A stretch of 64,000 nucleotides of DNA from assembly GCA_014799385.1 (NCBI GenBank), contig JAAVIC010000001.1, forward strand, positions 53,414 through 117,413, in the 5' to 3' direction. How positions within the stretch are numbered: the first letter of the stretch is position 1; each line of letters starts with the position of its first letter. A program made the translations under genes and the position numbers. The notes beneath the pieces were generated by a model. It saw only the letters and a list, made by a program, of their open reading frames with translations, searched no databases and was not told the DNA's origin. This document shows, one piece after another, positions 58,522 to 64,000 of the stretch. The stretch comes from Oscillospiraceae bacterium (GTDB lineage: Bacteria > Bacillota > Clostridia > Oscillospirales > Ruminococcaceae).

Positions 58522-60255
58522 ATGTTTCGACTTGCTAGGTATTTGAAAGAGTTTAAGATGAACGTAACGATAGGTCCGTTGTGCAAGCTGACCGAGGCGG
58601 TGTTTGAGCTGATTGTGCCACTGGTTATGGCGCAGATTATTGATGTGGGAATCGCGAACGGCGATACTTCGTACATTTGGCGGCACGGGCTGATTCTCGT
58701 GGGGCTGGCGGTTGTGGGACTGTGCTGCGCATTGGTTTGCCAATATGTGGCAAGCGTTGCGTCGCAAGGAGTCGGAACGCGTCTGCGCGCGGATTTATAT
58801 CGTCATATTAATTCGCTCTCCCACGCGGAGCTTGACAAGCTCGGCACTTCCGCGCCGATTACGCGAATCACCAATGACGTGAACTATGTTCAGAACACGG
58901 TCGCAATGCTGATTCGTCTGGTTGTCCGCGCACCGTTTCTGGTGGTTGGCGCAACGATTATGAGCTTTACGATTTCCCCGCGGCTGTCGCTGATTTTCTT
59001 TGGAGCAATGGCAGTAATCGTTCTTGTGATGTATCCGATTATGAAAGTCACTGTAAAGCTCTACAAAAAGCAGCAGAAGTCACTGGACGGAATCTCGCGT
59101 ATCACAGGCGAGAATCTGTCGGGAGTGCGTGTGGTGCGCGCGTTCTCGCGGCAAGAGTACGAAAAGGAGCGCTTTGACGAAACCGCCGAGGAGTACCGAA
59201 AATTCGCCGTTAAAGCGGGACGGATAAACGCACTGCTGAATCCCGCGATTTTCATCGCCGTGGACATTGCGTATCTGCTTATCGTGTACTTCGGCGCGGA
59301 TTTCACCAATCTTGGCATTGACGGAATGACGGGCGGAAAAGTAATTGCGCTTGTCAACTATATGACGCAGATTTCCCTTGCATTGGTCGTGGTGGCGAAT
59401 CTTGTGAGCATATTCACCAAGACGGTCGCAAGCGCGGCGCGAATCAACGAGATTTTTGATATGCGTCCCTCGGTGGTCGGCGCGGAAAGTTCCCCCGAAC
59501 AAGACGAAAACGCTCCGGCTATCGAGTTTGAAAATGTGGATTTTTCGTACATCGGCGGAGAAACCGCTGTCGAAGGAATCTCATTCACGCTGGGGAGAGG
59601 CGAAACGCTCGGAATTATCGGCGGTACAGGCTCGGGAAAATCCACGCTTGCCTCGCTGATATGCAGATTTTATGACGTGGGTAAAGGCGCAATGAAAATC
59701 AACGGCGCGAACGTCCGCGATTACCCAACGGCGGAACTCCGTAAAATCGTCGGAATCGTGCCGCAAAAGGCGGAACTGCTCAGCGGCTCTCTGCGCGAGA
59801 ATATGTCACTGGGGAATCCCGATGTGACGGACGACCGGATACACAAGGCTCTGGAAATCGCTCAAGCAGATTTCGCGAAGGATTTGGATTTTCGCGTTCA
59901 GGAGGGCGGCAAGAACTTTTCGGGCGGACAGAAACAACGTCTGACCATCGCGAGAGCGTTGGCGCAAAACCCCGAGATTCTTATTCTGGACGACAGCTCC
60001 TCGGCTCTCGACTATGCCACTGACGCGGCTTTGCGAAAGGCTCTGCGTGCTCTCCCGATGACTTGCGTTATCATCTCGCAAAGGGCAAATTCCATAATGC
60101 ACGCAAACAAAATCATCGTACTGGACGATGGAAAAGCAGTCGGAATCGGCACTCACGCGGAGCTGCTCCGCACTTGTGACGTATATCGTGAAATCTGCGC
60201 TACACAATACTCCGAGGAGGAACTGCGCGAACAGGAGGCGATGGGCGATGAATAA
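58522..60255 (+). CDS. Heterodimeric ABC exporter, subunit 1 (degenerate site)
   Basis: 577 residues: six membrane helices (1-300) fused to an ATPase domain. Walker A GGTGSGKSTLASLI, signature FSGGQKQRLTIARAL, Walker B ILILDDSSSALD. The residue after Walker B Asp is Asp rather than the catalytic Glu, the mark of the non-hydrolysing site in heterodimers such as BmrCD/LmrCD/TM287-288. AAGGAG five bases before ATG. Overlaps the partner gene by eight bases. Probable multidrug or lipid export. Confidence 0.93.
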   Translation: MFRLARYLKEFKMNVTIGPLCKLTEAVFELIVPLVMAQIIDVGIANGDTSYIWRHGLILVGLAVVGLCCALVCQYVASVASQGVGTRLRADLYRHINSLSHAELDKLGTSAPITRITNDVNYVQNTVAMLIRLVVRAPFLVVGATIMSFTISPRLSLIFFGAMAVIVLVMYPIMKVTVKLYKKQQKSLDGISRITGENLSGVRVVRAFSRQEYEKERFDETAEEYRKFAVKAGRINALLNPAIFIAVDIAYLLIVYFGADFTNLGIDGMTGGKVIALVNYMTQISLALVVVANLVSIFTKTVASAARINEIFDMRPSVVGAESSPEQDENAPAIEFENVDFSYIGGETAVEGISFTLGRGETLGIIGGTGSGKSTLASLICRFYDVGKGAMKINGANVRDYPTAELRKIVGIVPQKAELLSGSLRENMSLGNPDVTDDRIHKALEIAQADFAKDLDFRVQEGGKNFSGGQKQRLTIARALAQNPEILILDDSSSALDYATDAALRKALRALPMTCVIISQRANSIMHANKIIVLDDGKAVGIGTHAELLRTCDVYREICATQYSEEELREQEAMGDE

Positions 60256-62002
60256 CCGAATGAACAAAAAAGGCGCCCTTGGGCGGATTTTGCGGTATAT
60301 GAAAGGGCAAATTCCGATGGTGATCGGCGCAATTGTCTGCGCGGCAGGAAGCGTTCTGCTGTCGCTGTATGTTACCGTCTTAATCGGCAAGGCGATAGAC
60401 TGTATCGGCGAAACGGTCGGAAAGCTCGACAGCGGGCGAATGATTCCGATTCTGATTACCATTGCGGTGATTATCCCGATTGCGGCTCTGCTGCAATGGC
60501 TGATGTATTTCCTCACGAACAAAATCACCCACACCACCGTCAAGCGGCTCCGCACGGACGTGTTCAACCACTTGCAGAAACTGCCGCTTTCATATATTGA
60601 CGCAAACTCCCACGGCGACATAATCAGCCGCGTGGTAAACGATGTGGACGCGGTTTCGGACGGTTTGCTGCAAGGCTTTCAACAGTTCTTCACGGGTATC
60701 GTCACGATTATAGGAACGTTAGTGTTTATGATTTCGCTCAACTGGCAAATCGCGTTGGTGGTCGTGTGCATTACTCCTCTGTCGTTCGCGGTTGCGGCAA
60801 TTATTTCGCGGCTGTGCTTTAAGAAATTCAAGGAGCAGTCCGTAATAAAGGGTGAGCTTACGGGATATATCAACGAGCACATCGGAAGTCAGCGTCTGAT
60901 AAAAGCGTTCGGATTCGAGAAAACCGCCGAGGAGCAATTCGGAGAAATCAACGACCGCCTGAACGTATGCGGACGAATGGCGCAGTTCTACTCCGCGCTG
61001 ACGAACCCCTGTACGCGTTTCGTAAACTCGCTTGTGTACGCGGGGGTCGGCGTGTTTGGCGCGCTCTCTGCGGCAAAGGCGGTGACGGGCGGATTTACCG
61101 TCGGAGACCTGAGCTGCTTTTTGCAATACGCAAACCAATACACCAAGCCGTTCAACGAAATTTCGGGAGTAATCACCGAGCTGCAAAACGCTCTGGCGTC
61201 CGCGGCGCGTATCTTCACGCTGATTGACGAGCCTGCGGAAACTCCCGATACGGAAAATCCCGCGCTTTCGGAGTGTGACGGGCGCGTGGAAATATCCAAT
61301 GTGGACTTCTCCTACGTCCCCGAAAAGCCGCTTATCGAGAACCTGAATCTCTCGGTAAAAAGCGGTCAGCATATTGCTATCGTAGGTCCGACCGGCTGCG
61401 GAAAAACCACGCTTATCAACCTGTTAATGCGGTTCTATGACGTTACAAGCGGTGAGATACGCGTTTCGGGGAATCCCATCAAGTCCATCACGCGAAACAG
61501 TCTGCGGCGGAGTTTCGGAATCGTGCTTCAGGAAACGTGGGTTTTCGAGGGGACCGTCCGCGACAACATCAGCTACGGCAAGCCTGATGCGACTCTTGAC
61601 GAAATAATTGCCGCCGCGAAAGCCGCCCACGCGCACAGTTTCATCAAGCGTTTGCCGCAGGGCTATGACACAGTTATAACCAACAGCGCGGAACTTTCTC
61701 AAGGGCAAAGGCAGCTCCTTTCAATCGCGCGCGTAATGCTCACGCTGCCGCCCATGCTTATTCTGGATGAGGCTACGTCCTCGATAGATACGCGCACCGA
61801 AATGAAGATACAGAACGCGTTTGACAAACTGATGGAGGGGCGCACGAGCTTCGTTGTCGCGCACCGCTTGTCCACGATTCGCGAGGCGGACTGCATTCTC
61901 GTAATGAAATCGGGGCATATTGTCGAACAGGGAACGCACTCCGAATTAATGCAAAACAACGGTTTCTACGCGGAGCTGATACGCTCCAGACAGGAAGGAT
62001 AA
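60248..62002 (+). CDS. Heterodimeric ABC exporter, subunit 2 (active site)
   Basis: 584 residues from ATG 60248, within the end of subunit 1; GGAGGCGATG upstream. Membrane domain helices include IGAIVCAAGSVLLSLYVTVL and IPILITIAVIIPIAALLQWL. Walker A GPTGCGKTTLINLL, signature LSQGQRQLLSIARVM, Walker B MLILDEATSSID with the catalytic Glu, H-loop FVVAHRLSTI. Pairs with subunit 1 to give one hydrolytic and one degenerate site. Confidence 0.94.
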   Translation: MNNRMNKKGALGRILRYMKGQIPMVIGAIVCAAGSVLLSLYVTVLIGKAIDCIGETVGKLDSGRMIPILITIAVIIPIAALLQWLMYFLTNKITHTTVKRLRTDVFNHLQKLPLSYIDANSHGDIISRVVNDVDAVSDGLLQGFQQFFTGIVTIIGTLVFMISLNWQIALVVVCITPLSFAVAAIISRLCFKKFKEQSVIKGELTGYINEHIGSQRLIKAFGFEKTAEEQFGEINDRLNVCGRMAQFYSALTNPCTRFVNSLVYAGVGVFGALSAAKAVTGGFTVGDLSCFLQYANQYTKPFNEISGVITELQNALASAARIFTLIDEPAETPDTENPALSECDGRVEISNVDFSYVPEKPLIENLNLSVKSGQHIAIVGPTGCGKTTLINLLMRFYDVTSGEIRVSGNPIKSITRNSLRRSFGIVLQETWVFEGTVRDNISYGKPDATLDEIIAAAKAAHAHSFIKRLPQGYDTVITNSAELSQGQRQLLSIARVMLTLPPMLILDEATSSIDTRTEMKIQNAFDKLMEGRTSFVVAHRLSTIREADCILVMKSGHIVEQGTHSELMQNNGFYAELIRSRQEG

Positions 62003-62087
62003 CAAAAAATCCCCCCTCTTTCGAGGGGTAGCGATGCAGAAGTTTTTCAAATCGTTACAGACGAACGGCGGAATTATGCAAATATCA

Positions 62088-62127
62088 AAAGCCTCCTTTG
62101 CAGCACACAAGCTGTGAAGGAGGCTTT
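62088..62127. terminator. Terminator between exporter and oxidoreductase operon
   Basis: AAAGCCTCCTT and AAGGAGGCTTT pair around an inner CACA...TGTG stem, with TCTCT following on the plus strand. Convergent operons; may serve both. Confidence 0.82.
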
Positions 62128-62170
62128 CTCTATTATAGCAGCGGCAGGTTTAGCAAAAAATTCAAACGCG

Positions 62171-62725
62171 TTAAGCTCCCGGCTGTTTGCCGTCAAACGT
62201 ATTCACCCCGCACTTCAACGCCGCGAGATTTGCTTCAATAAGGTGAGCCCGCTTCGCCGGAATACATTTCTCCAATGCCTTGCGCACGGTATCGAACGAA
62301 AATAAGTGCGTCTGCGCTAACATTCTCCCGAGAAGCACCATATTTTCCATACCGTCCGCCCCGATATTCGAGGTCAGCTCGGCGGCAGATACCAAAACGA
62401 ATGTGATGTCCGTCCGTTCACATTCCGCGCTTACCATCGAGCTGTCAACGACCGCGAGACCTCCCGGCTTTACCGCGTCAATGAATTTTCGGTAAGACGG
62501 TTCGTTCATCGCGATAAGGCAGTCGGGGTTTGCCACAACGGGCGAACCGATAGGCTCATCGGAAATACACACAGAGCAGTTCGCCGTGCCGCCGCGCATT
62601 TCGGGACCATAGGACGGCAGCCAGGATATTTCTTTTCCGTCAATCAGGGCGCAGTACGCCAGCACTTTTCCGGCGAACAGTATCCCCTGTCCGCCGAAAC
62701 CCGCGAGAATTATCTCGGTCGTCAT
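62171..62725 (-). CDS. 2-oxoacid:ferredoxin oxidoreductase, gamma subunit
   Basis: 184 residues: [38 protein letters not shown] and [17 protein letters not shown] are the gamma-domain motifs. Works with the alpha and beta subunits encoded upstream to oxidise a 2-oxoacid to acyl-CoA, passing electrons to ferredoxin. Its start overlaps the beta stop by four bases. KorC/VorC-like; no iron-sulfur motif of its own. Confidence 0.92.
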   Translation of the reverse strand: MTTEIILAGFGGQGILFAGKVLAYCALIDGKEISWLPSYGPEMRGGTANCSVCISDEPIGSPVVANPDCLIAMNEPSYRKFIDAVKPGGLAVVDSSMVSAECERTDITFVLVSAAELTSNIGADGMENMVLLGRMLAQTHLFSFDTVRKALEKCIPAKRAHLIEANLAALKCGVNTFDGKQPGA

Positions 62726-63474
62726 ACGTCCGCCTCCTTTGATACATCTTTATAAACGCCAAGCGGATAATACGGTATCATTTTTTCCGCGACAAATTTC
62801 ATAGCTTCCACAGGCGAAAGCCCCCAATTTGTCGGACAAGTCGAAAGTACCTCGACTATTGACAGACCGCGCTTCGCCTGTTCGTTTTCAAACGCCTTGC
62901 GGATCGCGTTTTTCGCCTCGCGGATGTGTGCAACGCTGTCTATCGCCACACGCTGCGCCAGCGCAACTCCGCTCAGCGTTGCCATAAGCTCGCACACACG
63001 GATAGGATAACCGGCGGTCTCGGTATTGCGCCCGTATGGAGTGGTCTGCGTGATCTGCCCCGGCAGCGTGGTCGGTGCCATTTGTCCGCCCGTCATTCCG
63101 TAGGTCGCGTTGTTAATGAATATGATGACGATGTTTTCGCCGCGCGTTCCCGCGTGAACGGTCTCGGCAGTGCCGATAGCGGCAAGGTCGCCGTCGCCCT
63201 GGTATGTGAATACCGTCCTGCTCGGGTTGGCGCGTTTAACTCCCGTCGCGACAGCGGGCGCTCTGCCGTGCGGTGCTTCGATAACGTCCGTTCCGAAATA
63301 ATCATACGCCATTACCGAACACCCGACGGGAACAACTCCGATCGTGTTTCCGCCAAGTTCCATTTCATCCAGAACCTCGCATACCAGACGGTGGACTATC
63401 CCGTGACCGCAGCCGGGACAATAGTGAGTAGGCACATCAAGCAGCGACTTCGGACGATCAAATATTACAGACAT
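62722..63474 (-). CDS. 2-oxoacid:ferredoxin oxidoreductase, beta (TPP) subunit
   Basis: 250 residues. TPP- and cluster-binding region: HYCPGCGHGIVHRLV with CxxC, VGCSVMAYDYF, and YQGDGDLAAIGTAE...INNATYGMTGGQ, the GDG...NN thiamine motif. Ends YPLGVYKDVSK. Overlaps the alpha gene by one base. Among family members the length fits three-gene Vor/Kor types. Confidence 0.93.
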   Translation of the reverse strand: MSVIFDRPKSLLDVPTHYCPGCGHGIVHRLVCEVLDEMELGGNTIGVVPVGCSVMAYDYFGTDVIEAPHGRAPAVATGVKRANPSRTVFTYQGDGDLAAIGTAETVHAGTRGENIVIIFINNATYGMTGGQMAPTTLPGQITQTTPYGRNTETAGYPIRVCELMATLSGVALAQRVAIDSVAHIREAKNAIRKAFENEQAKRGLSIVEVLSTCPTNWGLSPVEAMKFVAEKMIPYYPLGVYKDVSKEADV

Positions 63475-64000
63475 TATTTTACACCTCCCGACAACTTTTC
63501 GATAATCCCCAGCACCTCCGCGGGCGTCGGGATAACTCCTCCGGTTCTTCCGAAGAACTCAACAGGCAAACGGCACTCCACAGCAAGCCGAACGTCGTCT
63601 ATCATTTGACCCATAGACATCTCAACGTCCAGAATTTTTTTAGCATTTGCGACAGCTCTGTACAGTTCTTTTTTCGGAAAAGGATAAAGCGTTTTCGGGC
63701 GGAACAGTCCGACCTTTATCCCCTTTTTCCGAGCCTCGGTAACTGCCGATTTTGCTACTCTCGCAGACGCTCCGTAAGCGGTAACGACTAATTCCGCGTC
63801 ATCGCAAAGATACAACTCGGCGTCGGTCTCATTCACCTCAATTATCGAATAACGCTCAAAGCGTTTCAGAATTATTCCCTCAAGCGTAGGCGCGTCGAGA
63901 TACAGCGAATTTATTATGTGATGATCGCGCTTGTTGTCGTGACCGCAAGCCGCCCAAGAGGAATTGTCGGGCAGCTCGATAAGCGGCTCGGGAAGCGTTA
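63474..64000 (-). CDS. 2-oxoacid:ferredoxin oxidoreductase, alpha subunit (N-terminus beyond window)
   Basis: Only the C-terminal 175 residues are present, open to the right edge; the GTG at 63836 is internal, since the frame continues upstream without a stop. DNSSWAACGHDNKRDHHIINS and LYLDAPTLEGIILKRFERY, then LVVTAYGASARVAKSAV and VGLFRPKTLYPFPKKEL match the alpha-subunit C-terminal domain. VorB-like by overall look; the acid substrate (branched-chain, 2-oxoglutarate or other) cannot be fixed. Gene order alpha-beta-gamma. Confidence 0.88.
   Translation of the reverse strand, partial: TLPEPLIELPDNSSWAACGHDNKRDHHIINSLYLDAPTLEGIILKRFERYSIIEVNETDAELYLCDDAELVVTAYGASARVAKSAVTEARKKGIKVGLFRPKTLYPFPKKELYRAVANAKKILDVEMSMGQMIDDVRLAVECRLPVEFFGRTGGVIPTPAEVLGIIEKLSGGVK

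Noticed and set aside
1..64000. tRNA or 16S/23S rRNA genes
   Set aside because: No T-arm GGTTCGA-type motif in a cloverleaf context and no rRNA signature was seen by eye; a tRNAscan run would settle this.

Overview
The window looks like a chromosomal segment of an anaerobic, fibre-associated Firmicute of the Ruminococcaceae/Oscillospiraceae type. Evidence: two secreted proteins ending in type I dockerin modules, pyruvate phosphate dikinase, a three-subunit 2-oxoacid:ferredoxin oxidoreductase, FeoAB iron uptake with a small Cys-rich partner, small-type SRP RNA beside dnaX, AGGAGG ribosome binding sites and sigma-A promoters of the TTGACA-17-TATAAT kind. The family assignment is inference from gene content.

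Layout. 1-8.1 kb: dnaX (cut by the left edge), SRP RNA, a long attenuator-like leader before the magnesium transporter gene mgtE, two dockerin proteins, ppdK. 8.1-29.4 kb: two integrated mobilizable islands in tandem against the 3' end of guaA. Island A (8126-18815) carries a two-methyltransferase restriction-modification locus with Vsr, followed by a two-helix membrane protein and a trypsin-like protease. Island B (18803-29375) carries an NgoBV-type R-M pair followed by an AAA ATPase with a PrrC/RloC-like RxxxE...H signature. Both islands share one mobility backbone (tyrosine integrase, small HTH protein, RepA-like ATPase, Pre/Mob-type relaxase, oriT-like repeats, tiny membrane protein, XRE repressor). 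In island A the integrase and relaxase are frameshifted. 29.4-64 kb: guaA, an NAD-salvage operon (pncA, pncB plus two unknowns), glmU, an Orn/Lys/Arg decarboxylase, three tiny genes (two of them paralogues), a PrsA-like foldase, a BMP lipoprotein, a GntR-ABC operon, an arsR-permease-thioredoxin operon, the feo operon behind a triple DtxR-like operator, a flavoprotein, SDR and thioesterase genes, an acetylesterase-like protein, a heterodimeric ABC exporter and the oxidoreductase operon cut by the right edge.

Much of the intergenic space is repeats. The most striking is a family of about ten palindromic elements (outer arms GCAAATTCAAAACG/CGTTTTGAATTTGC or the covarying GCAAATCCGAAA/TTTCGGATTTGC, with two inner hairpins) that nearly always sits just upstream of a gene and runs straight into its Shine-Dalgarno sequence. 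Single-copy MITE-like hairpins lie at 31.2, 37.7 and 50.1 kb, and a GC-rich TIR element occurs twice (44.3 and 57.8 kb).

No tRNA, 16S/23S rRNA, CRISPR array or intact transposase gene was recognised.
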